Positions 41,540-52,924 of a stretch of DNA of 64,000 bases are shown piece by piece. The DNA is from Eupeodes corollae (Eukaryota; Arthropoda; Insecta; Diptera; Syrphidae). The notes beneath the pieces are model-generated. The model saw nothing but the letters and a program-made list of their open reading frames with translations. It made no database searches and was not told the DNA's origin. The DNA is taken from NCBI RefSeq assembly GCF_945859685.1, contig NC_079147.1, forward strand, positions 251,214,572-251,278,571. The letters run 5' to 3'. The position numbers and the translations under genes are program-made. Numbering within the stretch: the first letter of the stretch is position 1; each line of letters opens with the position of its first letter.

Positions 41540-43235
41540 TTATTTTAATGGTTTATGCTCTAGAGAAATAGCCAGCTGCATTTCTCCCCTTAAAAAGTTC
41601 AACCGTAATACTCGCGCTTCTAGGAATGGTCATCAATATACCGTCGAGCCCAAAAATAACCCACTGGCTATACACTTCGGTAATCAGGCCGATACTCATT
41701 TATGGAGCCGTCGTATAGTGGACCGCACTGGACAAGATGGTAAATCTAAATAAGCTCATTAAAGTCCCGCGGTCAGCAGGTATGTGCATCACAGGAGCAC
41801 TTCGCACAACACCAACCGCAGCACTGGAAGTGCTTTTAAACCTAACACCACTTGACATCTTCTCTAAAAAGGTGGCTGCCAACTCATGTGTAAGGCTTAG
41901 AGCCACCTCTCAATGGACCAGTAAAAATACTGGACATACAACTATTCTAGACAATTTCAGATCTATCCCAGATCGCTTAGACTATACCACCCCAAAAATG
42001 GTATTTGGTAAAAGATTCCATGTGTCCATCCCTTCAAAATCCTCCTGGGAAGAAGAGGGACCCCTGGAAGACGATGCGGTACACTTTTATTGGAAGTGGT
42101 ATCTTTTCAGAACAACTGAATCTCAGTCTATCCTATAGACTTCCCAATCAATGTAGTGTATTCCAGGCAGAAGTAATGGCAATTAAAGAAGCACTATCCT
42201 GGCTCAAAGAAAACTTTATATCTTGTAAGGATATACGAATCTTCTCAGACAGCCAAGCCGCTCTTAAATCTCTCGCGTCTGTCTCCACAAACTCTCGAAC
42301 AGTCCACGATTGTCAATCATCACTGAATGAGATGACGGAACAGTTTAACATTCACCTCATTTGGGTGCCGGGCCACAGCGACATTCCGGGAAATTGCAAA
42401 GCCAATGAGCTCGCCAAAAACGGAACACTTCTGCCTTATGTTAGACAAAAACACAACATAGGAACACCACTTGCTACATGCAAATATCTTCTCAAGCAAT
42501 ATGCTCTAGAAACAACAAATGCTAGATGGTCACAAAGTACCACCTGCCTAGCAACCAAGCAAATATGGCCAAGTATTGACTTAAAACGGTCAAAAAGCTT
42601 GTTATCACTGAGCAGACAAAGTATAAGCTCTACAATCGGAGTAATAACGGGACACTGCCTCATAGGAAGACATGCTCTGAGGCTAGGGGTCTACACAAAT
42701 GACTTCTGTAGAAGCTGCATGGACGAGGAGGAAGAGGAAACAGTCCAACACCTTCTGTGTACATTTCCAGCACTCTCCATTAGAAGGAATAATTTTCTCG
42801 GTAATCCCTTCTTCGATAACACCAGTGAACTGGCAACGATTGACACAAAACGTCTCTCTAACTTTATTAAAAGTACAAAATGGTTTGTTTAAATTCATTA
42901 CTCTCCCATGAGTAACCTCATTAGTGGTATCACAATGGACCCTTGAGGTCTACGTGTGTCAATGACATCTGGACAGCCACTCCAACCTAACCTAACCTAC
43001 CCTCGAGCCCAACTTCGGTTGTACTGTCAAGTACAGAGATTCGTTCTTTAGCCGTACTATGCGAATGTGGAATGCCTTGCCACACTTTGTCTTTCCCAGC
43101 TATTGCAATATTCAGGAATTCAAAACCAATGTGCACCGACATCTCCTTTCAACCCCTCTCTCCCCTTCCTAGTGCTCACACTGTGTCTACATAATAAGGG
43201 TAATATATCCCTTTGAGTGTGCGCTTATTATAAAA
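41540..43235 (+). mobile_element. Jockey-like 3' part, split by an LOA-like element
   Basis: The left piece (to 41652) and right piece (from 42998) join into one frame: NRNTRASRNGHQYTVEPNFG, then YRDSFFSRTMRMWNALPHF and QEFKTNVHRHLLSTPLS, the usual Jockey RT C-terminus. It ends in an A run at about 43229. The split is marked by TACCGTCGAGCCCA (41639-41652) and TACCCTCGAGCCCA (42998-43011). Confidence 0.8.
41653..42997 (+). mobile_element. LOA-like retrotransposon copy 3 (RNase H intact), 5'-truncated
   Basis: Starts within RT (ITHWLYTSVIRPILIYGAVV), continues with ALRTTPTAALEVLLNLTPLD, then shifts frame near 42080 into a long open frame to 42892. RNase H residues are visible: AEVMAIKEAL (E), IFSDSQAAL (D) and VPGHSDIPGNCKANELA (H, with the final D replaced by E in ANELA). 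A CCHC knuckle CRSCMDEEEEETVQHLLC follows. The 3' end is GGACAGCCACTCC followed by AACCTAACCTAACC. Flanked by 14 bp duplications. With one frameshift, it is the best-preserved copy of this family here. Confidence 0.9.
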
Positions 43236-44300
43236 AAAAATCAAAAAAAATCTGGCATTAATAATTTGTTTTTAAGACCAGTAACATTATAGCAACAAAT
43301 ATTTAAATTAAACAAATTTGAAGAAATCGAATTATTGTGGCAGACTGCATATGAATGACGTTGAGCTTATCCTGGACCCGAACCACGCAGATTTATGATA
43401 CTGACTTTAGATCAAAATTAAATCAAGAGATGGCTGACAGTGTTAATAAACCTTTGATAAAAAAGAGACCAGTAAATGTCCCACCCTATATATGAATGAG
43501 GATTTTATTTTTTTTTAAGTTGATGAAACAGAACTTATTCAAAACACTTAAATCTCAACGTTAACATTTATGAATTTAACATACGATGATTTTCTTGGAC
43601 GTCCAGATTAACAGTTTCTTAGTAATTTAACTTCTTTTACTATGTCAAACTCAGTTAAAGCGTTAAGGTTTTTTAAAATTCCGTATTTCAATAACAAAAT
43701 ATTTACATTATTAAGCTTTCAGTTAAAAAACCATGTTAATTTAACCAATTAAGTCATACAAAATAAACTAAAACCACAAGGTTTTCCTATTTTCTAGATA
43801 GGATACATGGGGGTAAGAACAGGTTAGGTATCACATCGCCAATCTAAACAAAAAATCAATTTAGTAAAAACAAGGCTACACACACTGCTTCAACGAGCTT
43901 ATGTTTAATTTGGAAAGTAGCCAACATTTAATAATAAACATTAAAGAAATAGAAAACTGCAAATAAAAAAAAATTACAAAATTGAGAACAAATAAAAGTA
44001 AGAATAATATAAAACAACAACAACGAAAAAAAAATCTGCATCATGATGTGAATTTCCCGACGCGACACACTCGCATACGTTACACGCATCGGAAATACAA
44101 ATTCTCAATTCAATGCTTGTCAATGTTCTGCGCGTGCAGACGAAATAATTTTGTGCACAAACAAACGATCCCCAAAAGAATGACCAACTGCCAAATCTTT
44201 CTTGAGAAGAGAAACACACAGTATATTTAGCCATAAAGACGACTTAGTTCAGTGCCAGTGGCGGCAATTTTGTCTGAATTGTCAGCAAACCAAAACGAAC
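43236..44300. other. Unique intergenic DNA, no gene recognised
   Basis: No transposon ends or RT motifs found. It leads into a candidate promoter at 44304. Open frames here look accidental. Confidence 0.4.
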
Positions 44301-44303
44301 TTG

Positions 44304-44345
44304 TATAAATATAGTTTTTGGGAAAGATCTATAAATCAGCAAACA
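44304..44345 (+). promoter_or_regulatory. Candidate TATA/Inr core promoter 1
   Basis: TATAAATA at 44304-44311, then TCAGCAAACAG with its A at 44338, 34 bp downstream. This matches arthropod TATA plus initiator spacing loosely. A purine-rich leader with a possible donor (GTAAGA, about 44390) follows. A similar arrangement occurs at 52268. Confidence 0.35.
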
Positions 44346-44399
44346 GCATCAGGAGTAGAAGTAAAAGCATCATCAAGAAGAGAAGAGTAGTAAGATGTG

Positions 44400-46295
44400 G
44401 TATCTATTTCTATTGAAAGATTGACTGACTGTTTGTGATGAAGTTTGATGCTATCATATGGGTATATAGAAAGACGCAACGATGCAAATGACGACAAATT
44501 AGCAAGATTACCAGATGAAGCGAGATGCAAACACTTGGATCACCAAGCACTTGTTTACTTGGGAAAGGTTCTTGATATGTTTGTTGTTTTTTTTTTTTAC
44601 TTTTGTATTTATATCTTCCTGGCGACTGCAATTCTGGCAAACATCATGTTCTACTGACTCTTGTTGTTCTTCAACTTTTCTTGCTTTTCTCGTTTTAATT
44701 TCAATCAATCCACAGCATAGGTATATTTGGCGTCGTTTTATAAAACGTTTATCGACTCAACCATGCATGGCGTTAAAGTACACCTACTTGTGTACTGTTT
44801 TTTGTCAGTCTTTTTTCTATCTAAATCACATTACGATGACGACGACAACGTCTGCTTTAGAGTACCCTCTAGCTGCAAACGCTTTTCACTATTGCATTGT
44901 TCACTGTTCTCATCTCAGATGTCGACACAGGCGCTATTTCTCCTACCCCGGTCTCTAAAATAAATCATTGTCTACCGGATAACCCCCTATCCTAACTGTG
45001 TGTCAATGTCATGACAAGAGTAGGGTGGAAAAACAACAAAAAGGAAACCTTCCGGCCACCACCGAATCGAGGCATTGAAATAGCAGCAGCAGTGGTGCAC
45101 TCTTGAAATCTGCCTATGCTGTACCTACTCGGTAGGCAAAATCTTTCTCTGTACAATTGAGTTCCAGAGCTAATGCACTCTCGTGTGTGTGATGATATTG
45201 AAAACAACAATAATTTCTATTCCAAACCCAACCCTGTTCTTTTGATCTCCTCGTAGTTTAGGCATCGTAACGTAACTCTCTATTTCTCTATATAGTTAGA
45301 GCACATGCTCTGTGGATGATGTTTTTTCTACAATCTCAAGAATCCAAAAGAGAGAGCCAATCATAAAAAAAAGAAAAAAGAAGCAAAGGAGAGCGAATAG
45401 TCGTTGGAAAATTTGTATTTTCAAATACGAATTCAAATATTATTATGCATTTACGGATGTTGTGCGTAACCTTACAATTGTCACAGCAAGGGGTAATGTT
45501 TGCCTGCCTCACCGCATATGTCGAACAGATTTTTTTTTATTTCAAATTTATTCTTTGTGTTTCTTTTTTGTTTGATAATCGCTGACGCAGTCAGTCAATT
45601 CATTGCCGCCCAAACAGAGGAACAAATTAAGTGAGGAAAAATTCATCACAGTCAGTCAAACAAATGTTGGTGTGTAATTGAATTGAATTTTCCTTTTCCA
45701 TTGAATTTAACTTGGTCATATGGACGGAGTAACTGAAAATGGGTTTGGTCTTCAAAGCATTTTCCAAAAATGAAATCTTAACACAAATTAAAAGGTAACA
45801 AATATAAACAAATACTTAAAATAAAAAACATTAAAGTTCTTTTTTTTGCAGCTTAATTAAAGGGACTGTCAAGGTTGGCGTTGTCTCCTATGAAAAACAT
45901 TACGAAGTTTTGATTTAAGGAATCCCTAAGATTACGAAAAAGTTAAAAAAAAGTAGTACTTAGGTTTGGTATTGGGATTTCCTATACGATGATGTTTCAT
46001 TTTTAAAAATGGGTGTTTTTGAAGATAAACAAAAGAATTTTAATTTCGTTAGAAAGAGGGGCATAGGCCATTTTCAATAGATGGGTGGATGGTATTAGGC
46101 AAATGACCGCTACAGTTATTGTTTCAGCACCGTATGATTTCCCCGCCGTGCACAAGAACTCAGCCTTTCGCAGACTTCAATTAGATCCAAATGAGCCAGG
46201 AGCTTAAAGTTCATGAAGATAGACAACGCCGTTTGATCGCTGACGAGGCATTTTTGAATGAATGTCTGACCACGACACCAACCCATGCGTGGTTC
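44400..46295. other. Unique DNA with regulatory-like composition
   Basis: Mixed composition, no repeat family recognised and no credible long open frame. It may be leader or regulatory DNA of an unseen gene. Confidence 0.3.
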
Positions 46296-46298
46296 ACA

Positions 46299-46595
46299 AG
46301 GTGATAATGCATCCTCAAAAAAATAACATTTGGTGTGGATTTTGGGCCGTCGGCGCACAGTGTGCGATTTGAGCAATCTAGGTGGGCAAAATTATTTGGC
46401 GTAATAAAAAATATGGAAAACCTCTTTTACGTCTACAAGGTGATAATGCATCCTCAAAACGTTAACATGCATCGTCAAAAAGTTAACATAACATTTGGTG
46501 TGGATTTTGGGCTGTCGGCACAGTGTGCGATTTGAGCAATCTAGGTGGGCAAAATAATTTGGCGTTATAAAAAATATGGAAAACCTCTTTTACGA
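46299..46595 (+). repeat. Tandem duplication of a mariner-type transposase fragment
   Basis: Two copies of about 140-155 bp, 46299-46437 and 46438-46595. Each begins AAGGTGATAATGCATCCTCA and ends AAAATATGGAAAACCTCTTT. Each contains a coding trace of the form HPQK-(ITFG)VDFG, resembling HPEKCTVWCG of the DD41D transposase. The second copy has an internal extra repeat of the MHPQNVN-type segment. Confidence 0.7.
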
Positions 46596-46649
46596 TCATA
46601 ATTTTATCAAAAAATAATAAACAACAAACTTTTCATATTAAAATTGAAA

Positions 46650-48420
46650 TCAGAATCATCTGAATTCAACATATCTGACGAAATGTTAGCCTGGACTTCA
46701 ACAGTTTGGGTATATTACTACAGAGAAGTGATATCTTCTAAAAGCTGCAGTATTTCTCCAGTTAACCTGTTTTTTTTTTTTGTCCGTGGATGTGCTCGCA
46801 AGCTGGTTATAAGGGGATCAGACGTAAAAAGAAGCCTATGCAGCAAATCAGTATTGGTGTCAATCCTTGATGTTTTCCTGGTGAATGATTCTCTGTATTT
46901 CGTGTTGTGTTTGTTACGCGCCTCTTGTGCCTCTTCAGAGAACTGACCAATCGGAACAATAGATGATGCTATTACATCTTTCCCATGGAAAAGTATTTTG
47001 TGCACGCTAACAGGCATTGAATACCAACAATATTCTGCAAGATATAGTTCACTTGGTTTTTTGGAGTATTCAATATTCATGGAACTTTTTTACAAAATTA
47101 ATTTTGAAGCCACAGTTCAGACTCTCTAGTATAATATGAAACCACTTGATAAGCTCTAAACTGACACCAGTTATCTCGGAAGATATTTCAGCATTCCTAA
47201 AAAATTTTAGAGCCGTGTTGACATCGTTCATGTTGCCGGTTTGCTGTTTTAGCATATCGATTAGTAGGCTCAATCCCTTCTAAACCTGTCCTGCACAAGT
47301 TTTTTCTTTTTCTGAAAGTTTTTGCTTGCTCTTTATGCCACGCACTTGCCATTTTTTAATTTCTAATCTATAAGAAATGTGTAGCAAACATTCGAAAAAT
47401 CGTATTCACGATTAAAGTGGGGATAGTCCAAAAGGGAGGGAGTTGATATTCTGCAATGCATTGAGGATTATTCATTTCACTGGGCCTTGCTCCACACAAA
47501 TACTATTTTTGTGCTGAAGCACAAGATGAAACAGCTTCACAGACTTTTCCGTCAATCATGTATCATATCATTATGCATTCAACAGATTCTGCATTAAAAA
47601 TTGTCACTTTTGTTGGAGAGAGATCTGACCTTTGGTTTTCAATAAGCCTAACTTTCCTAGTTATTACATCAGCTGATTCCTTAGCAGATATACATTTAAT
47701 AGGACGACAATATCTAGTCGAAGATGGTGAAGGGTTTTGCCAAATTATAGTTTTTAGATCGTCATCGCCACAGTACATTTGTATAGGAACCATTGATATG
47801 CTGAATAAGCTTTCATCCGTGTTCTGCTCTTCAAAAAAATTTGGTAGATACCTAGATTATTCAATTCCATCACATCCCCACTTTATGATAGTTTTTATAG
47901 TTGAGTTTTGCTCTAAGTTCAAAGCTTGAAAAACTTCCTTTTGAACTACATACTTGTAAAGACGAATGATAGTCTGGTCGAGTAGGGATTGAAGGTTTAT
48001 TTCGGTTGCTAGTTCTGTTATAACAATACTAGACGGATAACATAATTTTTTGGCATTCTGAACTTTATTTTAAGCTGGATAGAATTTGAAATTTTGTGCT
48101 TCGGCTTGCTGATGCAAAATTTTATACTGCTGTGTTGAAAGATCTGCATCAACTATAAGGCCAAGTGCCTGATTTGCAGATAATTTTACCGGCTGCTGGA
48201 AGGAAGACTCATGTGCTTTTTTAAAATTTGTACCTCTTTAAGGAGTAGCAGCAGACAATTGTCTCACAATTGAAGCCGAATCTTTTTTACCCTCGCTTCT
48301 TAATTTCATTTCGGTGCCCAAGGACAGTTCTTCTCGACTTCTGTTTTTGATAAGATCATCAACCTTACGTCTCTTAGACTAATGACTATATGAATTAAAA
48401 TCTTTTTGTGGTCTTCCTAG
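46650..48420 (-). pseudogene. Relic of an uncharacterised, probably mobile, protein
   Basis: From 48420 leftward, frames with a few stops read GRPQKDFNSYSH and KRRKVDDLIKNRSREELSLG, then AEAQNFKFYPA, TEINLQSLLDQTIIRLYKYV, NPSPSSTRYCRPIKCISAKE (47793-47563), EITGVSLELIKWFHII (about 47180) and, at 47080-46718, FSEEAQEARNKHNTKYRESF followed by DLLHRLLFTSDPLITSLR. I recall similar long proteins in many invertebrate genomes, with no assigned function and many copies per genome; I cannot name the family. No terminal repeats were found. It may be the C-terminal part of the type of protein whose N-terminus is encoded at 50587-51138 (inference). Confidence 0.55.
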
Positions 48421-49099
48421 TTTTTCATTTTCACTATTTTGAGAGGTTCTTGGAATCGCATCAGTCACAATGTAAGAAAATTGAAGGAAATTTTAAAGTC
48501 ATAAACTATTGTACTACAAAAACCGTGACGGCCAAATTTGTCCCATTTGACACAAACCTCTTATTTTTATGGTTATCTTTATATGATCTTTAATTGCATT
48601 AAATCTATTAGACCTTGAGACTGTATACCAAACATCAAAAATTGAGCGATATGTTATTTCACTAGCCATTGTTTATAACGGACAAGTCTTAATTATTCGC
48701 AAACTTTCCCAATATTTTGAACTCCTTACTATTACCTTATAAGGTAAAGTTCGTAATATAATAAAGAAAAAGTCAATCCTAAATAATGTACTTTGAAATT
48801 TTCTTTAAACAAATCACTTACCAATTAAACAGTGTAATGAAGACTTTAAATTTTTATTATTATTATTATTATATTTTATTAACAAATAATTAAAATTACA
48901 TGGTAATAAAAAAAATTAATGAGCCTAGCTGCAGAGACTATTAGTGAGAAATAAACTGAGAAAAAAATAACATCTAGGGCAAACAGATCAATTGCCGTCA
49001 TTTTGTCTAGGTCAATTTCTCAATACAATTAACAATAACTTTAAGAAAGTATACCGTTAAGTTTTACTTCTTTTTTTGCTTTATATGTTGAAATCTAAA
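48421..49099. other. Intergenic; (TTA)6 at 48854-48872
   Basis: AT-rich DNA with a short TTA microsatellite. Nothing else was seen. Confidence 0.5.
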
Positions 49100-49406
49100 A
49101 GGCTCGTTATTTATCTCATGGAAAATCAACAATTTGGACAAAAAAATTAATTTTTCCCGCCTAGATGGGCAAAATCACATACTGTGTGGTCTGTACTTTT
49201 TTGAAAACGACGTTAATAAGTCGGTCACCGTCAACAGCGAGCGCTACATAACGATGATAACTAATTTATTGTGGCCCAAATTGAACCATATTGACCTAGC
49301 CGACATGTGGTTCCAGCAGGACGGCGCTACGTGCCACACAACAAACGCCACAATTGACATTTTTAGATTAACATTTAGAAAAACCCGATATAACAAGGCC
49401 AGTTAA
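49100..49406 (+). pseudogene. DD41D transposase central fragment
   Basis: The open frame contains LCGLYFFENDVNKSVTVNSE, RYITMITNLLWPKL and ADMWFQQDGATCHTTNATID, covering the middle of the transposase to just past the second catalytic D. The third D region is missing. Confidence 0.8.
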
Positions 49407-49409
49407 CTT

Positions 49410-50134
49410 TTTTTGAAAAATTGTGAGTTTATGCTTAAACAAAATTTAACAAATTCAGTACGTTCTTGAAATATTTATCGTTTCATACAGTAATGGGGTA
49501 GTTGCCCAACTAGTGGGCTATTCAAAATTAATCTCTTATTGGAATAGAATATCATCATCTAGACTGATTTGTTTCTTTTGCTAGAAATTTGGAAGAAATC
49601 ATTTGTTATAGTTATCGAGGAAAAAACACTATATGATTATCAGTAATTTTTACTTTAAGTTCTAAGCATTTCTGGAAAAGGGTCTTTCAAAAATTGGATT
49701 GCGTTGCTATTTTAACATTTTTTCTTAGAGTTCAAAATCTGATCAAAAATATTGTGTGGGCCTTACTTAACTTTTTCTGTGTCATGATTAGTGTTGTTGA
49801 CATATTAAAGCAATGTATTAAGAAGATATTCTCTGACTCACTGTAGAATGATTTACTTTGTTTACAAAATAAGTATATTCTTATCAATTCAACAGAATAT
49901 GTGTGGAGTCAGATCAATTCATTAAACCGAAACAGCTACTACTGCACATACACGAATATGGTATCCAAAACAAGTGTGAGTGTTTTACTTTGAATTCACT
50001 TTTGTCAATCGAATTTGAACTTACTAACTTCAGTTGTTGAGATTTTTTAGAATTATACTTAAAACCATTTTTATTTAGGGGAAAGAATCATAAGGTGTGA
50101 ATTTTCTTATCATTTTCATATCTCCATAGAATAT
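49410..50134. other. Intergenic, nothing recognised
   Basis: No repeat or coding signal was seen between the transposase fragment and the long-TIR element. Confidence 0.5.
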
Positions 50135-51517
50135 TAGTCCAGTCATTTTAGGTTTTATCTGCGGAAAAATTCCTAGTGAGCTGAATTTTTGTATACACCT
50201 TTATTACGGCATTGTTATGAAGATGTGAAAAATCGACATTGATATCGTGCCGGCTAAAAAAGTTATAAAGGTCAAAAGGTCACGAAAATCAGTTTTTCGC
50301 AAATATCTCGCGATCTATTGGTCAGAGGTCAATAAAAGGTCATTATAAAAATTGTTTGTCATGAAATTGTCTACAAAAAATGTCTCTTGCATTTTTCTGT
50401 AGAATTAACCGTTTTCGGAGTAGAGCACCGAGAACGTTTTTTTTACATGGTTTCCCCCGGAGGCATAATCCATAATATGTAATAAAAGGTTTTTTTATTT
50501 ACGGGCTGTATTTAGCTCACTTAAAAATTATTTCTTGAGTGTAAAAGACGTTATTTTAGTAGAATTGCTCTTAAACAGTTTTCATAATGAGTGATACATG
50601 TTTTATATGCAAAGACGTGTTTTCGGATGGTGAAGTAGTACAAGTTAGGCGTGGTCTTCAGACATTAAAAAATGCTAGTATCGCTAGAGGTGATGGTAAT
50701 ATTGAATATTTAAATACTGTGACTTTTTTAAATGTTCATAGCAATTGTCGTAAAAATTATACGAACAATTTGAGTATAGCGGCTTTTAAACGACGCCAAG
50801 AAGAACCGAGTACATCAATATCTCCACGTAAGAAAAGAATCAGCTCTTTTGATTTCAAAAAATTATGTTTGTTTTGTGGAGAAGAAGCGAGTGAGGTAAT
50901 TGAGAAAAAAAAAGAAAAAAAATACAGACGCGTTATTAGAGAAGTGAGTACTCTTTCATTTAAAAACACAGTATTAAAAGCTGCAGAGGCGCGTGGTGAT
51001 AAATATGGAAGAAGTGTAAAGGAGCGTGTGAATTTTGAGTATGACTTAGTATCTGTCGAAGCTAAAAATTATTCACTTGTAAAAAAAAAAACCTCTTATT
51101 ACATATTATGGATTATGCCTACTGGGGAAACCATGTAAAAAAAAACGCGCCCTGCATTCTACCTCGGAGGTGGTGAGGAAACGAGTGCATCGTTATAATA
51201 TAGTCGCTTTCTCGGTGCTCTACTCCGAAAACGGTTAATTCTACAGAAAAATGCAAGAGACATTTTTTGTAGACAATTTCATGACAAACAATTTTTATAA
51301 TGACCTTTATTGACCTCTGACCAATAGATCGCGAGATATTTGCGAAAAACTGATTTTCGTGACCTTTTGACCTTTATAACTTTTTTAGCCGGCACGATAT
51401 CAATGTCGATTTTTCACATCTTCATTACAATGCCGTAATAAAGGTGTATACAAAAATTCAGCTCACTAGGAATTTTTCCGCAGATTGGGGCTTAAAAAAG
51501 CTAAAATGACTGGACTA
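50135..51517 (+). mobile_element. 1.38 kb DNA transposon with ~300 bp inverted repeats and one frame
   Basis: The left arm (50135-50434) and right arm (51209-51517) are nearly identical inverted copies. They begin TAGTCCAGTCATTTTAG, and include GAGCTGAATTTTTGTATACA and GCCGGCACGATATCA, ending CGGAGTAGAGCACCGAGAA. TAT flanks both ends (50132-50134 and 51518-51520). The only indel of size is about 11 bp near the tip. A single frame lies inside at 50587-51138. High arm identity means a recent insertion. The superfamily is not identified. Confidence 0.9.
50587..51138 (+). CDS. Zinc-binding protein encoded in the long-TIR element, truncated
   Basis: 183 codons. Residues 5-8 (CFIC) and a later VHSNCRKNY form a CxxC/HxxC pair. 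A second CxxC (CLFCGEE, about residue 96) follows KKRISSFDFKK. The text EAARGDK-YGRSVKERVNF and DLVSVEAKNY then leads into a lysine run where, in related proteins as I recall them, an HxxC completing the second zinc site is expected; here it is missing. The frame then ends with an unrelated-looking tail (YYILWIMPTGETM). The gene is the only one in the element, close after the left inverted repeat. It seems to be the N-terminal part of a larger protein kept in a deletion derivative. Function unknown; the cysteine modules suggest nucleic acid binding (inference). Confidence 0.75.
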   Translation: MSDTCFICKDVFSDGEVVQVRRGLQTLKNASIARGDGNIEYLNTVTFLNVHSNCRKNYTNNLSIAAFKRRQEEPSTSISPRKKRISSFDFKKLCLFCGEEASEVIEKKKEKKYRRVIREVSTLSFKNTVLKAAEARGDKYGRSVKERVNFEYDLVSVEAKNYSLVKKKTSYYILWIMPTGETM

Positions 51518-52260
51518 TATGTGTCATGCTAAATAATTCAAATAAACCTTATCACTAGATGATTACATGCTAATGAGATCCTGATTTACTGAAAGGGTTT
51601 GTTTTCAACGCGCGTAATTGTGTATCGTCATTTGAGACTTAAAACATGTTTTTTTTGTTTTTGTTAGGAAAATCGTTTTTCAAAAACAATCCAGATGACC
51701 TATTTTCTTGTTTCTTTTATTTCCTTTATTCATTTTATGAACCTTTGTTTTTTTTTGTATCTAATGACGCCTGCGTCATAAAATTTCAGGATTATTATCT
51801 TTATGTAACTAAACAAACTAAACAGGCAAACCAACCACCTTAGAGGCAAGGATAATGAAAATGATGCATGTCTATGGCACGGGTGCATGTGCGATTAGTA
51901 GCAGCTGCTGATGTAGAATCATTTGACTCTCCAATCCACAATTTACAATTTGTGTAGAGACGCGAGAGTGTAAGTTAAATGTAGATTCCACAAGGGAAGA
52001 CGCTTCATTCTGTATTTCGTTCGATGCGCTCTCCGACATTGGCATCGACATCGACAACAACGACGACGTTTTCAGTCGTTTTTTAAGTTATACTATCGCT
52101 TCGCTCTTGTATCAGTATTATTCGTATTTTCAAACAAAAAAAAAAGTATCTATTCTATGAAGGAGGGTGGAATCCACAACAGCCAACCAAAAACAACAAC
52201 ATCAACGCTGTTGATTCCTAAATTTTCACCCGTGCGTCGTCACGTTACTCGTCGTCTGTC
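51518..52260. other. Unique DNA upstream of candidate promoter
   Basis: No transposon seen. From about 51850 the composition becomes more mixed (CG-containing words such as CGACAACAACGACGACG at about 52050), as in regulatory DNA. Confidence 0.35.
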
Positions 52261-52267
52261 GTGTCTG

Positions 52268-52300
52268 TATAAATCGGGAGAGCATAATATAATGTCAGCA
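52268..52300 (+). promoter_or_regulatory. Candidate TATA/Inr core promoter 2
   Basis: TATAAAT at 52268-52274 and TCAGCAGAACAG with its A at 52297, 29 bp after the TATA start. This is the canonical insect TATA-initiator spacing. The initiator resembles that at 44338. Confidence 0.45.
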
Positions 52301-52767
52301 GAACAGAAAATCAGACAATCTCTGTATATGAAATAAAGAACAAGCTAGGGGCATTCATGAGATGCGATTCTTCCTCTCAGATTCAGTTCTGTTCTCGCTT
52401 TTGATTTAACTAGACATTTTCGTTTTCGTTTGGAAGTAACAAAATATAATTTTTATAACGCGCGTGGCGGCGGCGGTTTTCCGTTTTGTTCTTCTTCCAT
52501 CTCTTCCTCTATGTTTTCATTTTTACTCAATGTGCGCTGATATTATTTTGTGCTTTTTCAAACAAACAAAAAAAATAAGAAAAAATTCATTGCGGGATCT
52601 AATTTTAGATGAATTTTGAGATTTTAATTTTTTATTTTATATCTCAATAAATTAACAAAAAAATACGTTATTTGTTAATTTGGCGGTGGAATATTTAATT
52701 AAAAATGTGATTTCATAGTGAAAATTGAAAATTCAAAAAAGAATAAGGAAGAAAATAAATTCTTATC

Positions 52768-52923
52768 AGTCAACGAAGTGTTCGTGAGTTGTTTTCGTTC
52801 AGCTCAGCTAACTCAAAGCCACAATAAATAACACCCAAAATATTCGTATAAGCAGAAAGTTTATGTTTCGTTATTTGTGCGGATTAAAGATTCATTGAAA
52901 TTTATTAAAAAAAATAATGATAA
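52768..52923 (+). other. Candidate non-coding first exon with splice donor
   Basis: Initiator TCAGTC (A at 52768), followed by a mixed-composition stretch (GTTCAGCTCAGCTAACTC) to a donor AA|GTGAGTA at 52924. An ATG at 52917 would be followed by a stop soon after the donor, so it reads as 5' UTR. Its downstream exons are not visible. Confidence 0.35.
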
Positions 52924-52924
52924 G

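Noticed and set aside
42981..42997. Telomeric repeat island
   Set aside because: Only three AACCT units, exactly at the 3' end of a retrotransposon with a target duplication; it is a tail, not a telomere.
44410..44963. Overlapping frames on both strands
   Set aside because: No motif, no consistent codon pattern, and low-complexity Phe/Ser or Lys/Asn content; more likely regulatory or UTR sequence.
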